Shown here piece after piece: positions 31,335-38,804 of a DNA stretch of 43,490 nucleotides. The translations under genes were made by a program, and so were the position numbers. Below the pieces are notes generated by a model that ran no database searches, was not told where the DNA came from, and saw only the letters and a program-made list of their open reading frames with translations. This DNA comes from an uncultured Dorea sp. GTDB lineage: Bacteria > Bacillota > Clostridia > Lachnospirales > Lachnospiraceae. The stretch spans positions 1-43,490 of the forward strand of contig CAJTVY010000030.1 in the NCBI GenBank assembly GCA_910579925.1, read 5' to 3'. The number at the start of each line of letters is the position of its first letter. Position 1 is the first letter of the stretch.

Positions 31335-32477
31335 ATGAAGAAGATAGCCATTTTAGGTTCCACAGGTTCTATCGGAACCCAGACCCTTGAGGTGGTCAGG
31401 GAGAACGGGGATATTCAGGTGTCCGGCCTTGCGGCAGGCGGCAATATCACCCTTCTGGAGAAACAGATCCGAATGTTTCATCCGCGGATTGCGGCGGTCT
31501 GGTCCGAAAAGAAAGCGAAAGAGCTAAAAGAGCGCATTTCCGATACGGATACGAAAGTGGTGTCCAGGATGGAAGGACTTCTGGAGGTATCAACTCTTGC
31601 GGATACGGAGATACTAGTGACAGCGATTGTGGGGATGATTGGTATCCGTCCCACGATCGAGGCAGTCAAGGCCGGGAAGAATATCGCTCTGGCGAATAAG
31701 GAGACTCTTGTGACGGCGGGGCATATTATTATGCCGCTTGCAAAGGAGAATAACGTGTCCGTCCTTCCCGTGGACAGTGAACACAGCGCTATTTTTCAGT
31801 CTCTGCAGGGAAATGAATCAAAGGCTCTTTGCAAGATTCTTTTGACAGCGTCCGGCGGCCCGTTTCGGGGAAAGAAGGAAGAAGACCTGATGGAGATCCG
31901 GGTGGAGGATGCTCTGAAGCACCCGAACTGGGCCATGGGGCAGAAGATTACCATTGACTCGTCTACCATGGTGAATAAAGGCCTGGAAGTCATTGAGGCC
32001 AAGTGGCTGTTCGGTGTGGATGTAGACCGGGTTCAGGTGGTGGTGCAGCCGCAGAGCATCATTCATTCCATGGTAGAATATGTGGACGGTGCGATCATTG
32101 CACAGCTTGGCACGCCAGATATGAAGCTGCCCATCCAGTATGCATTGTATTATCCTGAGAGAAGGGAGCTTCCCGGGGAGCGGATCGACTTCTGGAGCCT
32201 GGGGAAACTGGAGTTTGAGAAGCCGGATATGGATACGTTCTATGGACTGAAGCTGGCTTACGAGGCGGGACGAAAGGGAGGTACGCTTCCCACGGTCTTT
32301 AATGCGGCAAATGAACTGGCGGTACGGCAGTTTTTAAACCGGGAGATCAAGTACCTGGAGATTATGGAGATCATAGAGGACTGTATGCAGGCGCACCAAA
32401 ATATTGACAATCCTTCCCTTGACCAGATACTGGAGACGGAAGCGGCGACTTATGACAGGATCAATAGTAGGAGGTAA
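31335..32477 (+). CDS. dxr: 1-deoxy-D-xylulose 5-phosphate reductoisomerase
   Basis: Second enzyme of the MEP isoprenoid pathway, making 2-C-methyl-D-erythritol 4-phosphate with NADPH. The 380 residues begin with the NADPH site ILGSTGSIGTQTLEVV. ANKETLVTAG and the metal and substrate segments PVDSEHSAIFQSL and SSTMVNKGLEVIEA are intact. Isoprenoids made here feed UppS. The ispF gene of the same pathway is 4 kb downstream. Ribosome site GAGAGG precedes the ATG, and rseP begins eight bases after its stop. Confidence 0.97.
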   Translation: MKKIAILGSTGSIGTQTLEVVRENGDIQVSGLAAGGNITLLEKQIRMFHPRIAAVWSEKKAKELKERISDTDTKVVSRMEGLLEVSTLADTEILVTAIVGMIGIRPTIEAVKAGKNIALANKETLVTAGHIIMPLAKENNVSVLPVDSEHSAIFQSLQGNESKALCKILLTASGGPFRGKKEEDLMEIRVEDALKHPNWAMGQKITIDSSTMVNKGLEVIEAKWLFGVDVDRVQVVVQPQSIIHSMVEYVDGAIIAQLGTPDMKLPIQYALYYPERRELPGERIDFWSLGKLEFEKPDMDTFYGLKLAYEAGRKGGTLPTVFNAANELAVRQFLNREIKYLEIMEIIEDCMQAHQNIDNPSLDQILETEAATYDRINSRR

Positions 32478-32485
32478 CTCGCAAC

Positions 32486-33517
32486 TTGGGTATTATATTA
32501 GCAATCTTAATCTTTAGTTTTATCGTGTTCTTTCATGAACTGGGGCATTTTTTACTGGCGAAGAAAAACGGCATTGATGTGGATGAATTCGCCATCGGAA
32601 TGGGACCGGTACTGTATTCCCGGGAGTACAAAGGGACGAGGTACGCAGTCCGTATCTTCCCTATCGGCGGTTTCTGCGCCATGGGAGAGGATGAGGAGGC
32701 GACGGACTCGCCCAATAATTTTAACAACAAGTCTGTGTGGGCAAGAATCTCGGTTATTGCGGCGGGACCGGTGTTTAACTTTATTCTGGCGTTTGTGTTC
32801 GCGATTATTCTGACGGCCATGATCGGCTATGACCGGCCGGTCATCAGCGGGGTAGAGGAAGGATACCCTGCGGATGAAGCCGGCCTTATGGAAGGCGACC
32901 GGATTGAGAAGATGGGAGATAAGAAGATCCGTATTTTCCGGGAGATCAGCATTTACAACCAGTTCCATCAAGGGGAAGATGTGGAGATTACCTACAGCCG
33001 TGACGGAGAGGAACATACGGTTACCCTGTCTCCTAAGGAAGATAAAGAACTGGGGTATTCAAGGCTTGGCATAACTTCCGAGGGATATCGGAAAGCAGAT
33101 GTGCTAAAGTCCGTGCAGTACGGCGCTTATTCGGTGAATTACTGGATCAGCACGACCCTTGAGAGTCTTAAGATGCTGGTGACAGGAAAGGTGAGTTTTA
33201 ATAACCTTACCGGGCCGGTGGGAATTGTTGACGTGGTGGAAGACACCTATCAGGAGAGTAAGTCTTATGGAAATTTCGTGGTTCTGGTGGAACTTCTGAA
33301 CATTGCCATTATGTTGTCGGCAAACCTCGGAGTCATGAACCTGCTGCCGCTTCCGGCGCTGGACGGCGGGCGTCTGGTATTCCTGTTTGTAGAGGCAGTC
33401 CGCAGGAAAAGGGTGCCGCCGGAGAAGGAAGGGTATGTGCATATGATTGGGATTGCGCTGCTGATGGTTCTGACGGTGTTCGTGATGTATAATGACATCC
33501 GCCGGGTGTTCTTCTAA
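32486..33517 (+). CDS. rseP: RIP metalloprotease RseP (site-2 protease)
   Basis: An intramembrane zinc protease that cleaves anti-sigma factors or signal peptides. The 343 residues show the zinc motif HELGH at 17-21 within the first membrane segment, a PDZ domain (about 110-190, with SGVEEGYPADEAGLMEGDRI) and the second zinc motif NLLPLPALDGGRLVF near the C-terminus. The start is TTG 32486; AGGAGG lies 11 bases upstream and no better start keeps the first helix. The order dxr-rseP is standard. It closes the housekeeping run. Confidence 0.95.
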   Translation: MGIILAILIFSFIVFFHELGHFLLAKKNGIDVDEFAIGMGPVLYSREYKGTRYAVRIFPIGGFCAMGEDEEATDSPNNFNNKSVWARISVIAAGPVFNFILAFVFAIILTAMIGYDRPVISGVEEGYPADEAGLMEGDRIEKMGDKKIRIFREISIYNQFHQGEDVEITYSRDGEEHTVTLSPKEDKELGYSRLGITSEGYRKADVLKSVQYGAYSVNYWISTTLESLKMLVTGKVSFNNLTGPVGIVDVVEDTYQESKSYGNFVVLVELLNIAIMLSANLGVMNLLPLPALDGGRLVFLFVEAVRRKRVPPEKEGYVHMIGIALLMVLTVFVMYNDIRRVFF

Positions 33518-33540
33518 GAAAAAGATTTCCAGATTATCTA

Positions 33541-33571
33541 TTGACCTGGAGTCGGCTCCAGATGATATAGT
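33541..33571 (+). promoter_or_regulatory. MerR-type promoter with dyad in a 19-base spacer
   Basis: TTGACC (33541-33546) and TATAGT (33566-33571) are separated by 19 bases, and the spacer holds the dyad CTGGAG-TCGG-CTCCAG (33546-33561). This is the layout of promoters activated by MerR proteins through DNA unwinding. The adjacent MerR gene is the expected regulator. Confidence 0.88.
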
Positions 33572-33627
33572 GGTGATATCCAATTGCTGTGTAATGAGGG
33601 AATACTCCAAAAAGGACGGGTGAAGGA

Positions 33628-34002
33628 ATGACCATCTCAGAAGTAAGTAAAAGATATGGGATCTCACAGGATACCTTGAGATATTATGAGCGGATCGGGG
33701 TGATTCCACCGGTACACCGGACCGAGAGCGGGCTTCGGGATTATACGGAGGAGGACTGCGGCTGGGTGGAACTTGCCGGCTGTATGAGGGGAGCGGGACT
33801 TCCCCTGCCGGCCCTGGCAGAATATGTCCGCTTAAGCCAGGAAGGGGACGGGACCATTCCCGACAGGCGGGAACTTCTGATGAAGCAGAAGGAGCGTCTT
33901 GCCCTGCAGATTGAGGCGATTCAGAAGACCATGGAACGACTGGAGTATAAGATTTCCTGTTATGACAAGGCAATGGAGACAGGCAGGCTTGTCTGGGATT
34001 GA
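33628..34002 (+). CDS. MerR family transcriptional regulator
   Basis: A 124-residue regulator. The N-terminal winged helix (about 1-70) has TISEVSKRYGISQDTLRYYE, then GVIPPVHRTESGLRDYTEED. A long dimerisation helix (about 82-117) follows. Few Cys residues are present (C44, C52, C111), without the metal-binding arrangement of CueR or ZntR, so an AdhR/NmlR-like response to aldehydes or other electrophiles is a reasonable inference. It sits behind its own 19-base-spacer promoter and is 15 bases from the aldo/keto reductase gene it probably controls. Confidence 0.9.
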   Translation: MTISEVSKRYGISQDTLRYYERIGVIPPVHRTESGLRDYTEEDCGWVELAGCMRGAGLPLPALAEYVRLSQEGDGTIPDRRELLMKQKERLALQIEAIQKTMERLEYKISCYDKAMETGRLVWD

Positions 34003-34017
34003 AGGAGGTTAAAGATT

Positions 34018-35157
34018 ATGGTTTATAAGGAATTTCAGGATCTGAAGCTGTCGGCTCTCGGCATGGGCGCAATGCGTCTTCCTCTGGTTGACGGCAAGGA
34101 TGAGAACATTGACGAGGCGGCTGCGGGGAAGATGGTGGAGTATGCCCTAAGCCAGGGAATCAATTATTTTGATACGGCATGGGGGTATCATGCGGGGAAT
34201 TCCGAACTTGTGATGGGAAGGATTTTAAGCCGCTATCCCCGCGAGAAGTTCTATCTGGCTACAAAGTTCCCGGGGTATGACCTGGCCAATATGGCGAAGG
34301 TGGAGGAGATCTTCGAGAAACAGCTTGAAAAGTGCCGGGTTTCCTATTTTGATTTCTATCTGTTCCACAATGTATGTGAGATGAATATCAATGAATATCT
34401 GGATCAGCAGTACGGGATCCATGAGTATCTGATGAAGCAGAAGGAGAATGGAAGAATCCGTCATCTGGGCTTCTCTGCTCATGGAAGTTATGATGTTATG
34501 AAGCGTTTCCTGGAAGCTTACGGAAAGGATATGGAGTTCTGCCAGATCCAGCTTAACTATGTAGACTGGGAGTTCCAGGAAGCGAAAGCGAAGGTGGACC
34601 TGCTGAACGAGTACCAGATTCCGGTCTGGGTAATGGAGCCTCTTCGGGGCGGTTCTCTGGCCTCTCTTTCTGAGGAGAATGCACGGAAGCTGACCTCGCT
34701 GCGTCCGGATGAAGAGATTCCGGCATGGGCGTTCCGTTTCCTGCAGACCATTCCGAATGTGGTGGTAACGCTGTCCGGTATGTCGAATTCCTGGCAGCTT
34801 GAGAAGAATATACATACCTTTGAGAGTGAGAAGCCGCTGAACAGTGAAGAGATGGAGACCCTGCTTGGCATTGCCAGGAGCATGGTGAACGGCGTACCCT
34901 GCACGGCGTGTCATTATTGTACCAGCCACTGTCCAAAGGGAATTGATATTCCTTCCATGCTGAAGCTTTATAATGAGCATAAGTTTACTGGCGGCGGATT
35001 TATTGCTCCTATGGCGCTGATGGCGGTGCCTGAAGAGCAAAAGCCTTCCGCCTGTGTCGGGTGCGGAAGTTGTGAGGCGGTGTGCCCGCAGCAGATTAAG
35101 ATTTCTGAGAAACTGGCGGATTTTGCAAAGATGCTGAAACCAAAAGAGGAGGAGTAA
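34018..35157 (+). CDS. Aldo/keto reductase with C-terminal double [4Fe-4S] ferredoxin domain
   Basis: A 379-residue oxidoreductase. The AKR barrel (about 1-285) keeps the tetrad D52, Y57, K83 and H117. The tail carries two clusters of cysteines: C295-x2-C298-x2-C301-x3-C305-P and C346-x2-C349-x2-C352-x3-C356-P, suited to two [4Fe-4S] clusters. Such fusions are common in anaerobes and probably take electrons from ferredoxin instead of, or beside, NADPH. It is cotranscribed with the MerR regulator, suggesting induction by a reactive carbonyl or oxidant. The substrate is unknown. It ends at an intrinsic terminator. Confidence 0.92.
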   Translation: MVYKEFQDLKLSALGMGAMRLPLVDGKDENIDEAAAGKMVEYALSQGINYFDTAWGYHAGNSELVMGRILSRYPREKFYLATKFPGYDLANMAKVEEIFEKQLEKCRVSYFDFYLFHNVCEMNINEYLDQQYGIHEYLMKQKENGRIRHLGFSAHGSYDVMKRFLEAYGKDMEFCQIQLNYVDWEFQEAKAKVDLLNEYQIPVWVMEPLRGGSLASLSEENARKLTSLRPDEEIPAWAFRFLQTIPNVVVTLSGMSNSWQLEKNIHTFESEKPLNSEEMETLLGIARSMVNGVPCTACHYCTSHCPKGIDIPSMLKLYNEHKFTGGGFIAPMALMAVPEEQKPSACVGCGSCEAVCPQQIKISEKLADFAKMLKPKEEE

Positions 35158-35169
35158 GAGAAACAGGAT

Positions 35170-35216
35170 GGGCTGTCTGGAAATGTGAATGATCGCATTT
35201 CCCGGCAGCCCTTTTT
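35170..35216 (+). terminator. Terminator after the aldo/keto reductase gene
   Basis: GGGCTGTCTGGAAATG pairs with CATTTCCCGGCAGCCC (two mismatches) and is followed by TTTTT (35212-35216). Confidence 0.85.
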
Positions 35217-35250
35217 GAATATAAAATCCACCTTTTCCTTCTTTCGCACC

Positions 35251-35874
35251 TTACACTGAGAGGTCTTTTTTCATTCGTTCTATGTATGATCTGAAATTGG
35301 TATCCAAAGCCTTTTCGATCATCGATATCGCTGGTATACCCCTTGACGTTTTCAGTAACCTGCTTTTAATATTTGCAAAAGAAAAAGGAATCTCACAATA
35401 TTTGATGATATCGGAGGCGCTGCTGATACTGCATTCTTTGAGGATGTGATCCGGGCAGGTGAAATGATAAGCGAACTCATCGCATTTCTTGGAATCGGCA
35501 CAGTCGTCTGAGAAATGAAACACATTAGGGGTCTCCTCAAGCCTGCCGGATTTGATCAGATAGATAAGTCTGGCAATGGTCCAGCGTATGTCAGATGGCG
35601 GGAGATCTTCATCGTACAGGATGATATAGTGTCCGGTAGAAGCCACATACAGGGCCATACCGCTTCCTGCATGGGAGAAATAGTCTTCCGTAAGCCCTTC
35701 CTTTCTTGCGGCAAACTGCATCGGGAATATGAAGATGGATGCATTCACGATCCGACAGAAGTCGGAAAGGACAGGAAGGCTTTGTTCGCCAAACTCCAGC
35801 AGAGCATTATACGCTGCAAATGCAATATATCTGCGCTCTTCATCTGATATCTTTTCTCTTTTGAAAAAATACAT
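35251..35874 (-). CDS. ImmA/IrrE-like protein lacking the HExxH zinc site (pseudo-protease)
   Basis: A 207-residue protein encoded nine bases after the XRE regulator. The layout recalls ImmA/IrrE metallopeptidases that cut XRE repressors: a beta stretch YIILYDEDLPPSDIRWTIA, then the helix that normally reads TIAHELGH, here TIARLIYL (99-106), and later CDEFAYHFTCPDHIL (131-145), matching the EANxFAxxLLMP helix, then a region with FANIKSRL. The two zinc histidines and the catalytic Glu are therefore gone (R102, L103, L106). Six Cys residues are spread over the chain. Start ATG 35874 has GAGGT upstream. Family membership is inferred from pattern; it may act as a sensor or cofactor of the XRE protein rather than a protease. 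Confidence 0.6.
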   Translation of the reverse strand: MYFFKREKISDEERRYIAFAAYNALLEFGEQSLPVLSDFCRIVNASIFIFPMQFAARKEGLTEDYFSHAGSGMALYVASTGHYIILYDEDLPPSDIRWTIARLIYLIKSGRLEETPNVFHFSDDCADSKKCDEFAYHFTCPDHILKECSISSASDIIKYCEIPFSFANIKSRLLKTSRGIPAISMIEKALDTNFRSYIERMKKDLSV

Positions 35875-35883
35875 AATCGTTTG

Positions 35884-36303
35884 TTACCTCGCCTTTTTGA
35901 TGTCAAATTTTTTCATGGCGCATTCAATTGCGGCGAGATCTTCTTTAGGCAGGGTTGGGATGACCTGGCGTTTCCGGTCTTCTGCGATCCGGTATTCCCG
36001 GTCCAGGATATAGCCCACGGTTGCCGCGCCTTCTGGAGAATACTTGGAAATAAAACGATATTTTTCAATAAGTTTTTTTTCCGCAGGCGTATATTCAACG
36101 GGGGATGTATCCAGAAGATAATTGGGCGTGATGTTCAGAACCCGGCAGAGTAATTCTATTGTGTCGGCATCTGGCCTGTTCTTATCATTTTCCCAGTCGC
36201 TGATGGAATTATGCTTTGCGCCGATTTTTCCGGCAAGCTGTTTCTGCGTGAGATTTTTGGACTTTCGGGCGTCTCGGATCTTTTCGCCAAAAGTTAGTTT
36301 CAT
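35884..36303 (-). CDS. XRE-family helix-turn-helix regulator
   Basis: A 139-residue DNA-binding protein. The lambda-repressor-like HTH covers about 6-63: FGEKIRDARKSKNLTQKQLA, KHNSISDWEND and LCRVLNITPNYLL. The C-terminal half (70-139) is charged and helical and could be the partner-binding part. The start is firm, with GAGGAGGT ahead of ATG 36303. It has a good promoter (36326-36354) with TTCGAA repeats in and beyond it, indicating autoregulation, and is followed by the ImmA-like gene. It is divergent from ispF, whose promoter overlaps the same repeat region. Confidence 0.9.
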   Translation of the reverse strand: MKLTFGEKIRDARKSKNLTQKQLAGKIGAKHNSISDWENDKNRPDADTIELLCRVLNITPNYLLDTSPVEYTPAEKKLIEKYRFISKYSPEGAATVGYILDREYRIAEDRKRQVIPTLPKEDLAAIECAMKKFDIKKAR

Positions 36304-36325
36304 GATTTCACCTCCTCTTTATCAG

Positions 36326-36354
36326 AGTATAGCATTTTAATTCGAAAATGTAAA
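36326..36354 (-). promoter_or_regulatory. Promoter of the XRE gene
   Basis: On the minus strand TTTACA (36349-36354), 17-base spacer, TATACT (36326-36331). A TTCGAA site (36341-36346) lies inside the spacer. Confidence 0.75.
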
Positions 36355-36401
36355 TGAATATATTCGAAATATTCGAAATAGTAATAATATTTGAAATATT
36401 G
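36341..36401. promoter_or_regulatory. Cluster of TTCGAA operator-like sites between xre and ispF
   Basis: TTCGAA occurs at 36341-36346, 36363-36368 and 36372-36377, and a related TTTGAAA at 36390-36396 within the near-palindrome AATATTTGAAATATT. The context AATATTCGAAATATT recurs. The left site is in the XRE promoter spacer and the right one overlaps the ispF -35, so one protein, probably the XRE regulator, could control both genes. Confidence 0.65.
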
Positions 36402-36419
36402 GGAAGAATCATGTAGACT
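36391..36419 (+). promoter_or_regulatory. Probable promoter of ispF
   Basis: TTGAAA (36391-36396), 17-base spacer, TAGACT (36414-36419). It is moderately close to consensus. The -35 lies inside the rightmost operator-like repeat. Confidence 0.55.
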
Positions 36420-36456
36420 AGAAGACAATACATAAGAACAGGAAGGAGAATGGATC

Positions 36457-37014
36457 ATGAGAGTGGGAATGGGTTATGACGTCCACCGTCTGGTGGAGGA
36501 TCGGGATCTGATACTTGGCGGTGTGAAGATAACATATGAGAAGGGGCTTCTGGGGCATTCTGATGCGGACGTGCTGCTTCATGCGATAATGGATGCTCTG
36601 CTGGGTGCGGCGGCGCTTGGAGATATCGGGAAACATTTCCCGGATACGGACCCTGGATATAAGGGGATATCCAGTCTTCGGCTGCTTGCCCATGTGGGGG
36701 AACTGATTGAGGAGCAGTTATATGTGATTGGCAATATTGACGCTACCATCATTGCCCAGAGGCCGAAAATGGCACCTTACATTGAGCAGATGCGGGCAAA
36801 TGTGGCCAGGACGCTTCATCTGGATGTAAGCCAGGTAAATATTAAGGCCACCACGGAAGAGGGACTGGGATTTACGGGAAGCGGCGAAGGGATCTCGGCC
36901 CAGGCTATCGCATCCCTGGATACGATTGAGAACTGCAGTTATGCGGTGGGGCCGGATGAGGGAAGGTGCGCCGGGTGTAAGGGCTGCCTGCATGGAAGAA
37001 CTGAGGCGGAGTAA
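36457..37014 (+). CDS. ispF: 2-C-methyl-D-erythritol 2,4-cyclodiphosphate synthase with Cys-rich C-terminal tail
   Basis: Forms the cyclic diphosphate intermediate of the MEP isoprenoid pathway as a trimer. Residues 1-157 are a normal IspF: MGYDVHRL with metal ligands D8 and H10, HSDADVLLHAIMDALLGA with H42, GDIGKHFPDTD, and ATTEEGLGFTGSGEGI at 131-146. The usual length is about 157-160; this one has 185. The added tail carries C160, C171, C174 and C177, a possible metal or redox site. It has a good AAGGAG start. It is divergent from the XRE gene, whose operator-like sites overlap its promoter. Confidence 0.95.
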   Translation: MRVGMGYDVHRLVEDRDLILGGVKITYEKGLLGHSDADVLLHAIMDALLGAAALGDIGKHFPDTDPGYKGISSLRLLAHVGELIEEQLYVIGNIDATIIAQRPKMAPYIEQMRANVARTLHLDVSQVNIKATTEEGLGFTGSGEGISAQAIASLDTIENCSYAVGPDEGRCAGCKGCLHGRTEAE

Positions 37015-37067
37015 GGCATGTGTAGACGGCGAGCCGGTTGTGATAAATGAGGAGAGGGAGGAAGCAG

Positions 37068-38063
37068 ATGGAAATAAGAAAACTGGAATTATGTGAGCAT
37101 GAGGACAGCAGGCGGCTGTATGAGGAGGTTTTTGACGAGGACAGCCCTTCTTTCGTCGCATATTACTACACGGAGAAGACCAGGGACAACCAGATCTATG
37201 TGGTGGAAGAGGACGGGAAGATCCGTTCAATGGTCCATCTGAATCCATATCAACTGTATGTGAATGGAAGCGGGAAGGATATCAATTATATTGTGGCGGT
37301 GGCTACTCAGAAGGAGTATCGTAAACGGGGATATATGGCCGCGCTTTTAAAGCGGGCGCTTCGGGATATGTATGAGGCAGGGCAGTTGTTTACCTTTCTT
37401 ATGCCGGCCTCAGAGAGTATTTATCTGCCTTTTGATTTCAGGACGGTGTATGAGCAGAGAGGGAAGTTCTGCCAGGAGGATGAGGCGGCGCAGGACGTGT
37501 CTGTCGAGGCGGTGCGGGATTCTGACTGCCGAAAACTGGCTCTTTCTGCAAACCGGTCTCTGACGGAGAAATACCAGGTATTTGCTATCAGGGATGAAGC
37601 GTATTATCAAAGACTGATCAAGGAGTATGAAAGCGACGGCGGGAAGCTTAAGATCTACCGCCGGGACGGGGAAATTGTGGACTGCCGGGGGGATTATCCC
37701 GGAGAAGTACAAGAGCCGTCGAAGATTATGGTGAGGATTGTGGATGTACGGCGGATGCTGATGGCGCTGTCTCTTCGGTCGCTGACCGGTGTGTGCTTCT
37801 GTGTGACGGATCCGGTGATTAAGGAGAATAACCGGTGTGTGGCGCTGACGGGAACGGAATTTTCCGGGGTTATGCTGATGGACGGGAAACAGGAGAACGC
37901 AGAGGGGACTGTGAGTATTGCGGCGCTTGGGAGTCTGATTTTTGGGAAGAAGACGGTGGAGGAGATCTGTCTGGAAGACGGTGTGGAGATGACGGGAAGG
38001 ATGAAGGCGGAGATGGAGAAGATGATTCCGCTGTCGGCGATTTATCTGAATGAGACGGTGTAA
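37068..38063 (+). CDS. GNAT family N-acetyltransferase (Eis-like, two-part)
   Basis: A 331-residue protein with an N-terminal GNAT fold: the acetyl-CoA pocket reads VAVATQKEYRKRGYMAALL, and NYIVAVAT forms the beta-4 strand. A second half with an SCP2-like or second GNAT-like domain (about 190-331) resembles the Eis type of acetyltransferases. The frame extends to ATG 37047, but the ATG at 37068 has GGGAGG upstream at good distance. It follows ispF by 53 bases. The acceptor is unknown; Eis relatives acetylate amines. A long stem-loop follows the gene. Confidence 0.85.
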   Translation: MEIRKLELCEHEDSRRLYEEVFDEDSPSFVAYYYTEKTRDNQIYVVEEDGKIRSMVHLNPYQLYVNGSGKDINYIVAVATQKEYRKRGYMAALLKRALRDMYEAGQLFTFLMPASESIYLPFDFRTVYEQRGKFCQEDEAAQDVSVEAVRDSDCRKLALSANRSLTEKYQVFAIRDEAYYQRLIKEYESDGGKLKIYRRDGEIVDCRGDYPGEVQEPSKIMVRIVDVRRMLMALSLRSLTGVCFCVTDPVIKENNRCVALTGTEFSGVMLMDGKQENAEGTVSIAALGSLIFGKKTVEEICLEDGVEMTGRMKAEMEKMIPLSAIYLNETV

Positions 38064-38078
38064 GGATTGATTATTAGT

Positions 38079-38153
38079 AAGGGGATGCCTGGAAACGGCA
38101 TTTGTATACAAGGTCAGACATTGTGTACAAATGCCGTTTCTTGCCATCCCCTT
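38079..38153. terminator. Long stem-loop after the acetyltransferase gene
   Basis: Outer AAGGGGATG/CATCCCCTT (9 bp) and an inner 19-bp stem beginning GAAACGGCATTTGT and closing with ACAAATGCCGTTTC (one G-T pair) enclose an 11-base loop. Only a short pyrimidine run follows, so it is an imperfect terminator, an RNA-stability element or a palindromic repeat. Confidence 0.55.
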
Positions 38154-38157
38154 CATG

Positions 38158-38178
38158 ATATCTTTAGAATATCTTTAG
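38158..38178. promoter_or_regulatory. Direct repeat ATATCTTTAG with 11-base period upstream of dedA
   Basis: Copies at 38158-38167 and 38169-38178. Direct repeats one helical turn apart are the usual binding pattern of OmpR-type regulators. The operon that follows includes such a regulator. A TATGAT (38212-38217) downstream could be the -10, but its -35 is weak, as expected for an activated promoter. Confidence 0.45.
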
Positions 38179-38262
38179 TTTTTCATATCATCCCTCTTAA
38201 GATTTACCGGGTATGATGTATTACATCAAGAGAACGCCTGAGAAACAAAGGAGGAGATGACG

Positions 38263-38772
38263 ATGTCAGTTCAGACGCTTACGCAGTATTTTACACAATA
38301 TGGAGCTATATTCGTATTCGTGATTGTCTTATTGGAATACATGAATCTTCCGGGATTCCCGGCGGGAGTCATTATGCCGCTGGCGGGAATCTGGTCGGCG
38401 AAGGGGGAGATCAGTTTTCCTATGGTGATGCTTCTCTCTGTGGCGGCGGGAGTGCTTGGAAGCTGGATCTTATATTTCCTTGGAAGGCTTGGCGGCGATG
38501 CGTTTTTCCGGTTTTATGTCAGGAAATTCCCGAAGCAGAAGGGATTGATTGAAAAGAATATGGAGGCGCTGCGAAGAAGAGGCGCTGTCGGCGTATTTCT
38601 GGGAAAACTGGTGCCGATGCTGCGCACATTGATCTCCATTCCGGCGGGGATGATTTCGATGGAGTTTGGCAGATATACGTTGAGTTCAGCATTAGGGGTA
38701 CTGATCTGGAACACGGTTTTTATCGGGGCCGGATATTTTATGGGAGATGCAGTCTTTAGCCTGTTTGCTTAA
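38263..38772 (+). CDS. DedA family membrane protein (VTT domain)
   Basis: DedA proteins are membrane transporters linked to undecaprenyl-phosphate or phospholipid recycling and to membrane homeostasis. The 169 residues include a helix near the start, the reentrant signature region YMNLPGFPAGVIMPLAG, FLGRLGGDAFFRF, and the conserved FLGKLVPMLRTLISIPAG-type motif with its arginine, followed by GVLIWNTVFIGAGYFMG. AAGGAGG lies eight bases ahead of ATG 38263; the ATG at 38257 is too close. It heads an operon with a DUF374 acyltransferase and a two-component system, suggesting an envelope-stress role. Confidence 0.9.
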   Translation: MSVQTLTQYFTQYGAIFVFVIVLLEYMNLPGFPAGVIMPLAGIWSAKGEISFPMVMLLSVAAGVLGSWILYFLGRLGGDAFFRFYVRKFPKQKGLIEKNMEALRRRGAVGVFLGKLVPMLRTLISIPAGMISMEFGRYTLSSALGVLIWNTVFIGAGYFMGDAVFSLFA

Positions 38773-38804
38773 TTAGGAACGGCAGAAAGATGGAGGGATG
38801 AGAG

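Noticed and set aside
33104..33973. 289-codon open frame on the minus strand
   Set aside because: It lies opposite the end of rseP and the MerR gene, both well supported. Its translation is rich in Pro, Ser, His and Arg, as expected from the antisense of a coding region.
34225..35040. 271-codon open frame on the minus strand
   Set aside because: Antisense of the aldo/keto reductase gene, whose motifs are complete.
37410..38156. 248-codon open frame on the minus strand
   Set aside because: Antisense of the acetyltransferase gene; His/Arg/Pro-rich translation without motif.
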